64,000 bases of DNA from Emydura subglobosa (GCA_007922225.1 ML679995.1:1823653-1887652), one strand, 5' to 3'; counted from the stretch's first letter, positions 45,901 to 59,236 are shown. The notes: a model not told the origin generated them from the sequence alone. A program made the numbers and translations.

Positions 45901-46055
45901 CATAAAAGCATCTTGTGTAGAGGAGCTGGCTCAGGTTATGGCGACAGAGACAGAGAGGTGAATGGGTCAAATCTTGAATCATGATTGTAAATCTAGGGGA
46001 ACCCACCCACCCCAACAGCACTTAGCATGTTGGTGGTTTTCAAAACACTTGTACA
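42961..46055. other. GC-rich non-coding DNA
   Basis: No gene is recognised. Long frames on the minus strand at 43965-44588 have no domain. At 45190-45330 there is an alternating purine-pyrimidine stretch rich in GTGTGTGC and GCATGC steps. Around 44290-44360 segments such as CGTCTACACTGC and GCAGTGTAGACAG face each other and may be a further hAT-like fragment. Confidence 0.4.
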
Positions 46056-46508
46056 GATTCATAGCTTCCAAGGCCCAAAGGGACCATTGCAATCACCTTG
46101 TCTGAGCTCTTGTATAAGATAGATGAGAGAGCTTTCCCTAAATAATGCCCAGAGCAGATCTTTTAGAAGAACATCCACTCTTGATTTAAACATTGCCAGT
46201 GATGGAGAATCGTGTGACCTTTGATACATTGTTCCATGGTTAATTACTGTCACCGTTAAAAAGTTACACCGTATTTCCAGTCTGAATTTGTCTAGCTTCA
46301 ACTTCCAGCCATTGATCATGTTAGATCTCTGTGTGCTAGACTGAAGAGCCCATTATCAAATATTTGTTCCCCATGGAGATACTTACAGACTCTGATCAAG
46401 TCACCCCTTCACCTTCTCTTTGTTAAACTAAATAGACTCAGGAAGTTCAATCTCTCACGATAAGGCCTGTTTTCTAATCCTTTAATCATTCTCGTGGCTC
46501 TTCTCTGA
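46056..46508 (-). mobile_element. CR1 LINE 3' fragment
   Basis: The plus strand begins GATTCATAGCTTCCAAGGCC, the antisense of a CR1 3' end. The minus strand encodes CR1 C-terminal remnants such as LDKFRLEIRCNFLTV and SPSLAMFKSRVDVLLKD. It is truncated at 46508, where a MIR-like relic follows. Confidence 0.85.
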
Positions 46509-46511
46509 GTC

Positions 46512-46610
46512 AGAGTCCCACTTTACAGATAGGAAAACTGAGGCAGGGAGCAGGACCACAGCAAAACAGAGCTAGGACTAGAATCGCAGCCTCCAGACCC
46601 TTCCACACAC
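46512..46610 (-). mobile_element. MIR-like SINE relic
   Basis: The plus strand reads CCCACTTTACAGATAGGAAA then ACTGAGGCAGGGAGCAG, the antisense of the MIR core region. It is short and diverged. Confidence 0.55.
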
Positions 46611-46639
46611 AGAATCCAGGAGACAAAGCTTTCGAGCTA

Positions 46640-47200
46640 CCAGAGGCGTTACGTTTCAGAACAGCCTCCCAAGGGGAGCAGTGGGGGCAAAAAACATAAC
46701 TTGTTTTAAGACTGCCCTTGATCAGTTGACAGAGGGGCTGGTACGACGAGGTTGCTGTGCTGACAATGGCATATGGCCCATCCATGACTGCTAATGGCTG
46801 GAGATGGGACACTAGAGGGGGAGGGCTCTGAGTTACTACGGAGAATTCTTTCCCAGGTGTCTGGCTGGGGGCTCTTGCCTCCCATGCTCAGGGTCTAATC
46901 GCCACAGTTGGGCTCAGGAAGGAATTTTCCCCCATGTCAGATTGGCAGAAACCCTGGGCAGTTTTCACCTTCCTCTGCAGCGTGGGGCACGGGTCACTGG
47001 CTGGTTTGAACTAGAGTAAATGGGGGATTCTCTGAAACGTGAAGTTTTTTAATCATGATCTGAGGACGTCAGTAACTCAGCCGAAGGCTAGGGGTCTATT
47101 CCAGGAGTGGGTGGGTGAGGTTCTGTGGCCTGTGATGTGCAGGAGCGTCAGATTAGATGATCATGATGGTCCCTTCTGGCCTTGAAGTCTGAGCCTCAGA
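46640..47200 (+). mobile_element. CR1 LINE 3' end
   Basis: The 3' part of a plus-strand CR1 ends with AGATTAGATGATCATGATGG and TCCCTTCTGGCCTTGAAGTC, the CR1 3' signature. The segment CCTTCCTCTGCAGCGTGGGG (46972) is shared with the copy at 54215. There is no coding capacity. Confidence 0.8.
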
Positions 47201-47219
47201 CTGGCCTAGAGACTAGATG

Positions 47220-47890
47220 GGCGACGCCGGAAAGAAAGGACACATCTCAGGCCTGGCTCAAGAGAGGAATTTTTCAGGCACCCTGTTGCCTAAGTGACCA
47301 AGGCCGGGCGCCTCACACAAGTGCTAGATACCATTTGCAGGGGATGAATGTGTAGCCAACTGGCCACGGGTGGTCAGGCCTAGTGGTGGAAGCAAGAGTG
47401 AGGCCTACTAGTTAGAGCTAGGTCCAGGGTGGCAAAGCCCAGGCTGCAAGCTGTGGGTCAGGGATAGAAGCCAAATGCCAGAGCCGGGGGTGAACAGGAG
47501 CCGTGAGCCAGGGATCGAAGCCAGAAGTCTGAAGCCAAAGGGGAGCAGGGGCCTGAGCGGAGCAGAGCCTGGAACAAGGGCAAGCGCCGCTCCAAGCGTG
47601 GTACGCGCCAAGCAGCCACTGAGCAACTCTGCGGCCTAGGCTTATAAGCAGGGCTGCCAACCCAACGGCCACTCAGGGTCTGCGGCCTTGCCCTCAGTTC
47701 CCAGGCAGGGCAGCTGGGCTCACTGGCTGCCTCGCTGCACCGTCAGTCAGGGAGCCGGCCAACAGCAGGGCCTAGCTGGTCAGACCCCGGACAGAATGGC
47801 AGCATGGCCCAGGGCTGGAACGGGGTGTTCTCAGCGTCAGGCACAGAACAGGCGGTGAGACAAGACGCGGCAGCAGAAGGACATCCAGGC
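47220..47890. repeat. GC-rich degenerate internal repeats
   Basis: Between about 47445 and 47550 short units such as GGGATAGAAGCCAAATGCC and GGGATCGAAGCCAGAAGTC recur. The surrounding sequence (AACTGGCCACGGGTGGTCAG) resembles a dispersed turtle family of uncertain class. Confidence 0.35.
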
Positions 47891-50800
47891 CCATTCCCCC
47901 CCCGACCTAACTGAGCAGTGTTCTAGGAAATATTACCTAATCAATGCAAATGACTCCAGAATTCTATCACTGGTATTGGCTTAACTAAACCCCACATCAA
48001 GAGTCAGGGTAAAAGGAAAACGTATCTTCTAATTAAAGTTAAATGAACCGCCATCTGACTTCAGTTTATTAACAAATATGCAAATTTAGATTGACCTATA
48101 TTCACCCAAAATGGAGAATGATCCCTAGAACCCCGAGAGCCTGTGGCGAGGGCGTGTCGTTTAATATGCTGCTGTTTTTCTCACGTATCCAGACGCAAAG
48201 TCCATCAGGCTGGCAGCGAGCTGAGCAGGAAGTGTCTTGTGCTAACGATGTACGGTGAGTGCATGCGGTGTGGGATTTTTACGCTTAAATAGATGGCGTT
48301 GCTCCATGCTGAGTCAGAACACAGAGCCTTAGTTAGCCCGATGCATACCGCCCAGGTGCACATTACTTAGCACAGCCCTTAGCGATCAACAGCGTGCAGT
48401 ACAACTGGTGCGGCAGGGATGATGTCACCAGGATGAATCTGGCCTGATATTGTTCTCAGAGGTCTGCTTTGTCCCAGTGCCAGATACAGATGGATGATTT
48501 CAGCAGCACTAGGCACTTAACAATTCAACTTCAGATGCTAGTTCTCAAGTGATTCAGCCTCAGGCACCAGCTCTCAGCCTCGGGGGTCACCTTCTAACTG
48601 CTATTCAGGTAGCTTCTCAGCAGATCCCTCCCCTCTCTGCATCAGCAACCCAGACTGTTCTCTCAGGGGGGAAGCCACATCTTATATTGCCACCAGGAGG
48701 ACCTGGTTGGGAACTGACTGTTCTGCTGGGGGGATTGCATTGTTCCTGATTGGTCAGAATTCCCAACTTTGATTGGCTCTAAGCGAGCCTTGCTGATTGG
48801 TCAGCGTGTCCCACCAATCCAGGACACTCCTCTTCCATCCTGGGCTCCTGCCCTAACAGGAGTGCTAGGGGTGGGCATTCTCATCCTAGCTTTTAGATGA
48901 GACCGAAAAGCAAGACACCAAGGCCCCCCCAAGTATTGCAAGTCACAGGGACACGTTTCACACACCCAGGTGCTGAACTTGGTGTTCTGGCCAACTGCCA
49001 ATGTAGCTAACTGCCTTATAACCTTCCTAAGGCATCCCTCTCCCAGACCAACCCCATCGGGTGCTGGGTTCTGCCCTAAGCAGTGCACTGGGAAACAGCT
49101 GCCTTGATCTACTCTGGGGGTGGCTGATGTAGAGATTCCTTCCTGGCTATGCCATCTAACGTGCCTTGGCATGAATAAACCCAGATGGGAGCAGTAACCA
49201 AGGCAATTCCCTCCCCCCCCCCCCCTTCCAAAACACTGGGACCCAGGAGCAGGAGCCAGTTCCAAACACCAGCATTACAGGTCAGATTTTCAGAAGGGCT
49301 CAGCACCTGTTTCTATCTCTAGCAGGTTATGTTGCGCCCACCACCGCAGTATCTGGGCACCTTCCACAACAATCAACAACAATAGCAAAGACCCTAGCAA
49401 AGTCTCTGGCTCCTCCTCCTTTTCAAGGTAAAGATTCTGCTGGTGGGGTGGTTGGCTGTGGGGTTTTTGAAGCTGTTATAGAATTGAAATGAATGTGGTT
49501 GGTCGGCGTTTGCTGGGCAGAAAAGGCAGCTAGTGCTAGTTCCTCCACTTCTATGGAGGAAAGGCCTTTTCAGAGAAGTCTGAGGGGCTCTGGTTGGCGC
49601 TAGCAGCTGTCTCCATCCTCATGGGATGGGCACACACGACCCGTACAGCTGGAAGATGCCCTGTGTGCTGGGAGCAGTTTGGATAAACTCTGGACTATGT
49701 TTCTGTGCCTACAACTGCAGAGATTACTCCAGACCCTGCTCCTTGAGCCAGGCTCCTTGAAGAGGGAGCTGCTGTGCCCCTAGTACATTGAGGAAGGGAA
49801 ACGTCTGCGCCAGAGGCAGATTAGATACAAACCGGCACCATTTTGCAGTCACGTTGGTCTCCCTGTTCTCATTCTCCTGCAGCCCACAGACCGCAAGGGG
49901 GTGGGGAGAACCTGGCACCTCCAAAGCATGGACTCAGCCCCTCAGGCTAAGGCAGAATCTCTGTTAGCAGCAGAGCGGACGTGTAGCAGGCGCCGATGGG
50001 GGCCGGCCGGGGGAAGTGGGCACCTGTGCCCGACAATCTCCCTCCTGGGGCCTGTGACACAGCTCAGCAGGCCTGTTGCCATGTGGCGTAGTGCTTGGTG
50101 TCACACTGCCCACTAACTACTGTTACCCAGTGGTCGCTCTACCTTCCGCCTCTCTCTATGCATTGATATCGTTGGGCTCCAGCTGGGCAGGGGATGCTGC
50201 TCTCCTGTCTCAGAGAGGCGGCAGGCATGCCAGGAAATGTTTTACAAGGGCTTGAATCATTGCTTCATGGCTGCAGTTACGGCCAGAACCCTCATCGGTA
50301 CGATGCGGTTCCATTCTCCCCGCCAGGAGAAACGGCGAGACTCCTCCACGGGCTCACAAGTCAACAAGATGCAGAGGACCCGTCGCTCTGCCCACAGCCC
50401 ACCCTAAGCCCCTTGCCGCTCCGCCACATTCCAGCCTCTGGTCGTGAACAGTGTGGAGGACGAAGAGCTGGCTGAAGAGCGATACCATGTTAGTAGCAGA
50501 GGAAAGAACTGGCGGCCATAGGGCTGTCCCCACATAGCCCCGCCCATGGGGTGTTTTCCCCATCTAACAGACACAGACAGATGCTGGTACCTGCGCTGGG
50601 CTCACACACAGGAGAACAGAGACTTTTCCCAGATAATTTTTCCTGGCTTCTGTTTCCAGACGTTGAATCCAAATGGCTGGAGATTGGGCAGTAGCTGCTG
50701 TGACAGAAATGGGGCTGCTCGGTATTAATGGATGAGTTGTGTATGTAAGCTGGTGACTGGGACGGTCACTGTACGACTACATGCCTTAAATCAGCAGGCT

Positions 50801-53800
50801 TACAGGGAAAACACAGGAAGGCAAAACGATGACTCAAGGTAAGAACCTCCCCTTAAACACGGCCGGGTGTTCGAGAGACAACACCTGAACTGTTACCTGT
50901 GGAGATCCTACGTGCTGCACGCCAGTCACTTTACACGGCTTGATCAAAGGACCATAAACCATTAAAAAGCCTCTCTCTGTCTAGAGGTGAGCGAGGCTGT
51001 TGGGGAGCCGTTTCTGGGAACGGACGGACACACAGACCCGACTGGAAATGTCTGGAGACGTTCGGCCTCCCCAGACTCCCACTACAATGGGGCAGGCCTT
51101 GAGGGAAGGGAGACCTGTGTGTTTCAAATCCTTTTTCTCTGGTGCTTTGTTCCTGCTGCTCAGGTTAAAGAAGAGTGTGGTGAAAACATCTGCCTGGTCC
51201 CCGTGTGTGAGTCACCCCGGGTCACAGACTCTCGAAGTGCGGGACTGAGCCCAGTGGGGTCTGCTGGGTAAGCCCGGTGGACGTACAGGATGCGGAAGCC
51301 CAAGGCCCAGCCTGCGTGGGAGAAGGGCGTGACCCCACTCCAGGAGCGATGAAGGCACAAGGCCTGACACCTGAGGGGTATACCCCGAGAGACCAGAGAG
51401 GGGCCAGAGATCCAATTAGTCCTGCAGCCGTGACAGCCAGGTGAGGGCACTGCCTGGTAACCATGGGGTTAACCTCACCGCAGCATCCCCCCTGCACTCC
51501 CTTGCATAGGGATTCAGGGAAGGGCTGTGGGAGCAGCGGCAGGGGAGAAGGGGGGATGGTCAGGCCCTGACCCCCATAGTCACAGGCATGGGGTGAATCC
51601 CAAGTGTGTGTGTGGGGGGGGGATGGGCTTTCCTTTCCTGCTTCGGGTCATGTTGCTGTCTCGTTATAAGCCCCCTCCCTGGAGGCAAGGCCCAGCTGTC
51701 TGAGATGGTGTCCTCTCTCTTGAGCCCCCCCGCCCGCCCACACATTTAAATGCTTGATGCTGGGAAGGAGCCACCCCGGCTTCAGCTCTGCCCCCTGCAG
51801 GCAGGGTTTTCAATGCAGCCGCTGTACACTTTCTGTATAAAGCCCACGGGCGCCTGGGCGCTCCGGGGAGCCCAGGCCTAAGGAGGCAGATCCCCACGGG
51901 GCTGCTAGAAGTTCCCCATGCAGAAAACCCGTCCCACTTGGAGAGGCGGAAGCCCAGGGTGCCCCGCGGGAAGGGATTCCAGCCGAGCTCAGCGCGACAG
52001 CAGCCAGCCCAAGCTCCCACAGAGCTCCTGTGGTGCTGGGGAAGGACGGATTCGGGCGGGGTAGCGTGGAGCACCGGTGTATAAAGGCTCCCCTCTGCAG
52101 CACAGACCAAGCAAGAGGCGACTGTGAGCAAAAGCCAGCTTAGGTGGGGTCACAAAATGGCTCAGTGGAGGAAGGGGGGAGCAGAGCCTCTGCGGCCGGG
52201 AGACAGCGTCAAAAACCCTCTTGGGGAGCAAAGTGAGGCGGGTTGGGCTGAGGGGGATGCTGTGAGGGCAGACAAAGCACAGGGCCCAGCTACAGTCGAT
52301 GGGATGACACCCCCGCACCAGGCATTTGGCTTCAGAGAGCGTGCAGCTCCAAAGCGTGCAGCTCGGCCATATCGGAGCCAGAACCCCAGTAGGGGCGTCG
52401 AAGTCCCCAGCCCGCCCATCTGTGGGCAGTGCGAGCACCGGGCCCTCCTCCAGCGAGAGCCGGAGCGCTGCGTGCTGGCACCTGTCGGTTCCACGGTCTG
52501 CCCTTCCTTTCCCCAGGGGATGGCTACGATCTACTCCCACGTATGTGACTTTGGTGCTGCCCCCGCAGCCCCTGGCGGGGCCCAGCCGGGACATCCCAGC
52601 CCAGAGAAAACACACGCAACTGCACCAAGTCAAGCGACAACCGGCTTCCTGTGTGGGGGCGGGGCGCTCCTGGGGGGGTGGGGGGGGTGGCTGCGGGAGT
52701 GTGATTTTATACCATCCGGGCCGGTTTGGCCAGTTTAGACAGAGCATCACCCTCGCCCTGCTGTGCACACACGGGCGCACAGCTACGCTCCCAGCCATCC
52801 TGTTGACTTTAACTGAGGCCGCTCCTCATGAGAGGCCCTGTGACATGCCAGGTGTCCCGCCCGCAGGGCCGCGGAGCAGCACTTTGCAGCAAGGCGGTCA
52901 GGGGAGAACTGTCTGGACGCAGGGCGCCAACACAGCAAAGCAACCAGGAGGTCCCAACGGGCCCTGAGTTACGCTGACCTCGAAATACTGTATGTTGGAA
53001 CATGCTGCCCTCTGCAGCCACAAGGGAGTATTGCACCATACAGAAAGGACCCAGGCGTCCGGGCCAATCTGTGAGCCTCTGCCGTCAGGCAGACACACGT
53101 GAGGGCCGGATTTCCAGGGCACTTGGCACTCTGCGCAAATGACATATTCTTCCCGAAGCCATTATCTGCACCCAGCTCGTGGCGATCGACACCCTAGCAG
53201 GCCAGTCACAAGGATTTCTTACTGGCCCGTCGCGATCCTTGCCCGGCAGGTTCATCTCACTCGTGTGCATCATTCCACCGTACCCAGAAAGGTGGGGTGA
53301 GACCCACACGTCCCCGGACCCAAGGAGCTTAGCGCCTCCGCAGAGCCTTCTGTAACCACGCCTGGAGCGGCCCCCCTTCTTCTGTAGCCCTCCTCCGTCT
53401 CCCCCACAAAGCCGCCGCGGATCTTCAATGGGCTGTTGTCTACTGCTGCCGGCTCCGGAACAGCTGCCGCTGGCCCTGGGTTCACGCTGGGCCGGGAGCA
53501 TCCTGGGCTTCCATGTCTCACTCCGATAACCCACTGATGGGCTGAACCAGCGCCGCAGTCATTGCTGATGGAGCACGCCCAGCTGCCTTTAGCTGGCTCT
53601 GGAGCAGCCCCTGTTCCCCGCCACCACCAGGCTGGGCCGCTCCGTTCCGTTTCTTTGGGCATGGTGGCCTTCCTGGCAAGATGCGTCCTGCCGGGTGCTC
53701 GAAACAGGCCAGGCCCAGCCCAGCCTTCTCCACCCTGGACAGAGAACACGTCCTCTCCAGCTTTCGCCAGGCGCAGGCACCGTGGAGGCGGCCTGGTGGA

Positions 53801-54214
53801 GTGCAGCTGTCTCCTGAGGTCATGGCTGGAGTGGGTGAGACCCGGGGTAGCTGGGCCCCTCCACAGGCCTGTCAGTTCAGTCCGAGGGCTTTGAGCTTGC
53901 CGCTGACTCACACGGGCCATGTGGCTCAAGCCAGGGCCATGCTCAGTCGCACACGGTGAGACGGCATGTGCAGCCGTGCATGGAAACACGCTGGCAGGAA
54001 GTACGCCGGGGGGCAGGGCGCTGTCAGCGGCACCCTGATCGCTGCCATTGCTGCAGCCGTTCTGTCGGGGAATGCAGAGCGCCTGGGCTAATGAGGGCTG
54101 TGGGAAGCTCTAGCTGGCAGGAACAGGAAGCCAGGTGGGGCTCAGAGAAGGGGAGCCTGGGCTAAGCAGTGAAGGCTGTGGGCAGCTGTGATGCTTTGTA
54201 ATGAAAGGGTTTTT
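47891..54214. other. GC-rich non-coding DNA, no gene recognised
   Basis: This 6 kb stretch contains long but unconvincing frames (51989-52798 and 53270-53989 on the minus strand, 52124-52967 on the plus strand). They overlap each other in several frames, show no domain and reflect high GC content. There are C or G runs at 49207-49226, 51613-51622 and 52671-52690. A regulatory or lncRNA role cannot be judged from sequence alone. Confidence 0.45.
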
Positions 54215-54430
54215 CGCCTTCCTCTGCAGCATGGGGCACAGGTCACTGGCTGGTGGATTCTCTGCACCTTGACGTCTTTAAACCCTGATGTGAGGACGTC
54301 AGGAACTCAGTCCTAGGTCAGGGTCTGTTACAGGAGTGGGGGGTGAGGTTCTGTGGCCTGCCTTGTGCAGCAGGTCAGACTGGATGATCACATTGGTCCC
54401 TTCGGACCTTAGAGTCTCTGAGTCTCTGAC
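54215..54430 (+). mobile_element. CR1 LINE 3' end with octamer tail
   Basis: Homologous to the 3' part of 46640-47200. It ends with GGTCAGACTGGATGATCACA, CCCTTCGGACCTTAGA and then AGTCTCTGAGTCTCTGA, a short octamer repeat typical of a CR1 terminus. Confidence 0.8.
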
Positions 54431-55469
54431 AAATACGCCCCTGGGGAGGAAGTTACAGCCTGTGTGTGACTGTGAGGGCACGGGCTGGCCAGGCAGACAA
54501 GTACCCTGGGAAGTGACTGCCCTGTGACGGCCATACAAACATCTGCAGGGGCTCAGGACCTCGTCAGCTGAACCGCGGCGAAGACACGAATGTCCCAAGA
54601 GCCACGTGGCAGTCACGGGAGAATCCCGGCTTGTGCCCTGGCGCCCCAAAAGTGAATGGGAGCAGGGCAAAGTCCGCGGTGTTAGCGCGTTTCTGTTTAT
54701 TCTGCAGGGTGATCCGTTGCCTCTATCAACACAGACCAGGTGCCTCTGTCACCTCAGGGCACAGCTGACGTCACGGGGGATGTTTGTCTTTCGCTGTTGT
54801 CCAGCGCGTGATGATTGCCTGCGCTGCACCTGGCCTCGCCTCCTGGCTGCGGGGCTGACCGTGTGCATGGAGGGGACGTCTCCAGGCGGCTCTGACAAGC
54901 ACATCCTCTGCTCCCCCTTTTTATTTTCAGTAGCACGTGCAGCGGGGCTTCCCCCCCCCCAGCACAAAGGAAGAAAAGCCCATTGCTGGCTTCTCAGAGC
55001 GAAGGAGCAGCCAGACCCTTCTGGGTTCTGCCAGCAGCGCAGATGGCGATTGTGACGGGTGGACATCTGCCCGCAAGGCACTGGACAGACCCACCAGGCC
55101 ATCTCACAGGGGCCACCCGACAGCAACCGAAGGGCACAGCCGTCCCCGTCCGAGAGTCCCGGGGGTGGGAGACTGTCAGCTATCCCCCGAGGGGTGCTTC
55201 TGTGGCAGGAGCTGCACCCGGTCCCTACTGTGGATTGCTGACCAGCTCTGGACACAGGGCACGGGCGAGAACTCCCACGGCACAACCCCCGGCAGTGCTG
55301 GCTCCTGCACGCACTGAGGCAAAGACCCTTCCCGTTCAGCCGCCACAGCTGGGAGAGCTGTCCTGCGTAGTGCATCAGCTCCTCCACCTGCTCCCATGGG
55401 ACACATCTCCCGTTGGAGCCCAGCTCCTCGGGTGCACGGCTGCTCCGCCTGCGCTCAGCCTGGTCTCTC
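54431..55469. other. GC-rich non-coding DNA
   Basis: No gene is recognised; overlapping frames on both strands are compositional. A run of C lies near 54947-54960. Confidence 0.4.
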
Positions 55470-55690
55470 TGACCTTGTCTTCACTTGGGAGAGAGGTGTT
55501 GTGTTAGCCGGTGCTGGCGAACAGGACAGAAAATGCCAGGTCAGACATCGCCGCTTGTGGCTTTTCACTGGCGTGAGCAGGTCAAGATGAACCTGAGGCG
55601 CCCTCCAGTCTGCAGCTCAGTCTGCTACCACGTGTTAAAGCTACCACCTGCCTCGTCTGCACCAGGATGTTCCCCCGTGTGAGACAGGTA
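55470..55690. mobile_element. Possible hAT-like miniature element
   Basis: GACCTTGTCTTCACTTGGGA near the left edge and CTCGTCTGCACCAGGATGTT near the right edge are similar direct copies of a terminal-type sequence. The inside (GTCAGACATCGCCGCTTGTG) fits a dispersed repeat as I recall it. Borders and duplication are unclear. Confidence 0.35.
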
Positions 55691-56019
55691 AGCACACCTC
55701 TCTTCCCAGTGGAGAAGCAGCCCTGAGGGCTCCCTGAGATCATCACGCCTGCGCTATCACCGGGCCGCTGACATGAAATGAGCGAGCCCTCCTGCTCCTG
55801 ACCCCAGCACCAGAGCTACAGGCGGAGAACCAGCCGGAGCCCAGCCTTTCTCTGCCTGTCCAAGGCCAGCCTTGTGGAGAGCGGAGGGAGGGGCAGGGCA
55901 CAGGCACCAGCACACGAGCCCGGTGAGACAGCTGGGCCAGGACCACTGGTCAGCACAAGCCAGCCTCACTCACCAGCTCGTGCCAGCTGCACGGAGTAAC
56001 AAGTGGGTGGACTGGCTGA
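55691..56019. other. Non-coding DNA
   Basis: Nothing is recognised. Confidence 0.4.
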
Positions 56020-56515
56020 TCACAGGACGACTATGAGCCGCCGACGTGATACTGCTGTGGAAAAGGCTAACGCCGTCGTAGGGTGCGTCAGGCGAGGTAT
56101 TGCCGGTAGCGACAGAGAGGTGTTCGTGTCATTGTACAAGGCACTGGTGAGTGAGACCTTATCTGGAATACTGGGTGCAGTTCTGGCCCCCCATGTTTAA
56201 GAAAGATGAATTCAAACCAGAACAGGCGCAGAGAAGGGTGACTAGGAATGGCAAACCTGCCTTCTGAGAGGAGATGCAAAGAGCTTGGCTTGTTTAGCCT
56301 GACCAAGAGAAGGCTGAGGGGAGATATGATTGCTCTCTATAAATACATCAGAGGGATACATACCAGGGAGGGAGAGGAGTTATTTAAGTTCAGCGCCAAT
56401 GTGGACACGAGAACAAATGGCTATAAACTGACTAGCAACAAGTTTAGGCTTGAAATTAGACGCAGGTTTCTAACCGTCAGAGGAGTGACGTTTTGGAACA
56501 GCCTTTTTACAGTAA
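56020..56515 (+). mobile_element. CR1 LINE fragment (ORF2 C-terminus)
   Basis: The plus strand encodes CR1 ORF2 C-terminal signatures: EKANAVVGCVRRGIAG and VFVSLYKALV, then after a frame change [37 protein letters not shown] and NKFRLEIRRRFLTVRGV. It is truncated at both ends and frame-broken. Its orientation is opposite to the CR1 cluster at 58825-61700. Confidence 0.9.
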
Positions 56516-58824
56516 TGTAAAAAAGGGCCAAATTGTGGTGAGGTGAATTCTGGGCGTGTGGGCGTGAATCATAATTACTCTTACTGAGAGCTGGAACTTT
56601 GTTAGTCAGATCAGATGCAAATTCCTTCATCCTGACTGGTCATTTGGAATGCCCCATTTCCGGCTGCCCCTCACCATCACCATGAAATTAAATTAAGCCA
56701 CAGTGTCTGGACCAAACGGATGCAATAGAGTTCATGTAACGGCAGAGAGTTGCACATTGTCCTGGTAAGGAGACGTATTGTCTCTGGAGGCAAATATTGA
56801 TCACACCTCACCCCATATTTACCTCTTTGGCCAATAATCCCTGACAATCACTCCAAGATGATGCCAAGAGCTGCTCCGCCCATGTGGTTTCAATCCAGGA
56901 TGTGTGTGGGCGAGTAACAGAAAGCGGGGAGATCCCATGAGGTTCTGTCTGGGTGCTGGTCCCTGTTGCTAGGAAAGCTAGAGCGTCATAGTGAAGAGTT
57001 TGAGATCTCCAGGCAGGAGCATGGTCCCTGGGCCACCACCTCAGTGGGGCAAATTGGTTCTGTTGGAACGGCGCTGCTGGGAGGTGGGTGACCACCAACC
57101 TCATGCTGAGAGATGGGGACAGTGGTGACTCCAGAGCAGACTCTATGTCCCAGGCCTGGGGGCATACTTCTCATTACAGATGTTAGTAGCTCCTAAAGAG
57201 ACCTCATCTTTGGGTCTAGTTCATAGAAAGGGGAGGGGGGGCCTGACTTTGTCGTCTGCAGGAGTCGCTTGTTTATCTAGTCCTGGGCCACCCGATTAAA
57301 CTCTGAAATGTGATGCTGCGGTTTGGTGACTAGGGGGCAGCGAGTCACTTCCCTGGCTGTGCTGAGCACTGCCTGTAGCTCTGCAAAGGGCAGTCTTCAG
57401 GGGGGGCGCCTTAGGGGCAGGGGCTCCAGGAATTAACCCCCTGAGCTTTGTCCTCAGCCGAGCATTGGGGCTGGCCCCTGGGAACCCTCCTGCATGGTGT
57501 TGTGGCAGGGAAAGAGAAGAGCCAGGGGAAATGGGGTCACAAACACGGGTCAGAAAGTCTCCTAGCACATCCCTAATTCTGGAGCCAGTTCACAGCTCGC
57601 CTCTCAGCTTCACCGGGCCATGGGTCAGTTTGGGAAAAGCCCTGTCTTCCCATGGCAGCAACAAATCCGCCCTCCCCCGGCACCGTGCAGACCCTGGGCC
57701 GTGGGCACTGACTGGGCACAGGGCTCCCTGTCATTAGCCCGACTGACAGGTGGGGGACGGGCCCAGAGGTGATAGGACTTGCCCAAGGCAATGCAGGGCC
57801 TCCAGCCCTCCCCAGAGGGAGTCGGAGCAGTTAAAGGCCAGTCCTCTGCCATCGGAGCAGAGCGCTGTGCCGGGCTGAGCCGCAGGGGGAGCGCAGCGCT
57901 CTTGCTGCACGGACGCTCCCCAAGGAGCCAGAGCGTGACTCATATTTCACCTGGTTTTATAACTGCTGCAGTCAATCAAGTTAACTAGGCTAATGCCTGC
58001 AGGGAAACAGGTGCCAGGCCTGTGCTCAGTGTCACCGGCCGGCTCCTGTGTGCTGCAGAGACCAGCGATTCCTGGGGGTGTCCTGCTATGTTCCCTGTTG
58101 TCCATGTTTTTCACCTTCGAAACATGTCGGAACCAAGCGTCCCAGGGGTGGCTCTGTGCTTTGTCTGAGGGCAGAGAGGAGATATCCACGCTTCGGTGAC
58201 CCCTTGGGAAACTAGGCCATTCCCTGGTGGATGTCACCTAGTTACCAGGGCTTGTGGGAGCCACTGGGGGGGTATGCAGGGTAGAAATGAGCTGAAGAGA
58301 AGTGAGACTGGCTTAGGTCTCTGGCCTAGGTCCTTTTTCCCCACCCTGTGGACATCCTCCCCTGTTTGCCTAGTCACTCCCTAGTCCCTGCGGGGGAGGA
58401 TCAGAACCATGCAGAACCCAGACTGGATCCCTGCAGGGGGGCACCACCAAGAGGTGGGTGGTTCTCTGCCTGCTGGAGGGGGAACACCATTGCCCCATGC
58501 TGGCTGGAGACAAGGGACTATGGGAGAAGGAAGGGGTAGGGTGTGGATCCTGCTGGGTGGGGAGAGAGCTAGAGTCAGGGGGTCCAGCCCCTCTCTGCAG
58601 ACCAGGACAGGAGATTCACCCTTAATGCTTGGAAGGCTAAGGCTGTGCAAAGGGTTAGAAACTGAGAAAGGAAGGGGGAACAGCAGGGAACCCAAGGCCC
58701 AAAGAACAGATGACTCCTTGGGATTACAGTGAGAGAGAGCGTTAGAGATCCTTCCCCATCCTGTGCTCTTATCCCTCACAAACACCTTGGACACTTACCT
58801 TCCCCCTCTCCTCTTCATTGCCCC
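56516..58824. other. Non-coding DNA with a possible MIR relic
   Basis: No gene is found. At about 57738-57800 the plus strand reads CTGACAGGTGGGGGACGGG and GGACTTGCCCAAGGCAATGC, a weak antisense match to MIR. Confidence 0.4.
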
Positions 58825-59236
58825 TCACCAGTCTTTGTAATCTTCCCTCGTATGGAAACTGTTCTGTAACCCCCCCCCGTTTTTGTTGACCTTCTCTGTA
58901 CTTTTCCCAATTCCAATACATCTCTTTTGAGACGGGGTAACCAGAACTGCACACAGTATTTAAGGTGGGGGAATACCATAGATTTAGACAGTAGCATTAT
59001 ATTTACTTATTATCGATCGCTTGCCTAATGGTTCCTAACATCCGGTTAGTTTTGACTGCTGCTGCACATGGAGGGGATGTTTTCAGAGCACTGTCCACGA
59101 TGACTCCAAGGTCTCTTTCTTGAGTGGTAACAGCTACTTTAGACCCCATCCTTTTATATAGATAGTTGGGATTATGCTTTCCAAGGTGCATTACTTTGCA
59201 TTTATCAACGCTGAATTTCATCTGCCATTTTCATTC
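58825..59236 (-). mobile_element. CR1 LINE fragment (ORF2 3' half)
   Basis: The minus strand encodes MKFSVDKCKVMHLGKHNPNY, KVAVTTQERDLGVIVDSALK and LEYC-region remnants, the usual CR1 ORF2 part after the reverse transcriptase. On the right it stops abruptly after AAATGGCAGATGAAATT, where PDS5A-derived sequence begins. On the left it stops near 58825. Confidence 0.88.

Noticed and set aside
51989..53989. Long frames of 150-269 codons on both strands
   Set aside because: They overlap in several frames, have no recognisable domains or splice pattern and lie in GC-rich DNA where stop codons are rare.
55670..55695. CAG/GTAAGC and other isolated donor-like sites as exon borders
   Set aside because: They lie in repeat or non-coding sequence without an acceptor or coding frame attached.
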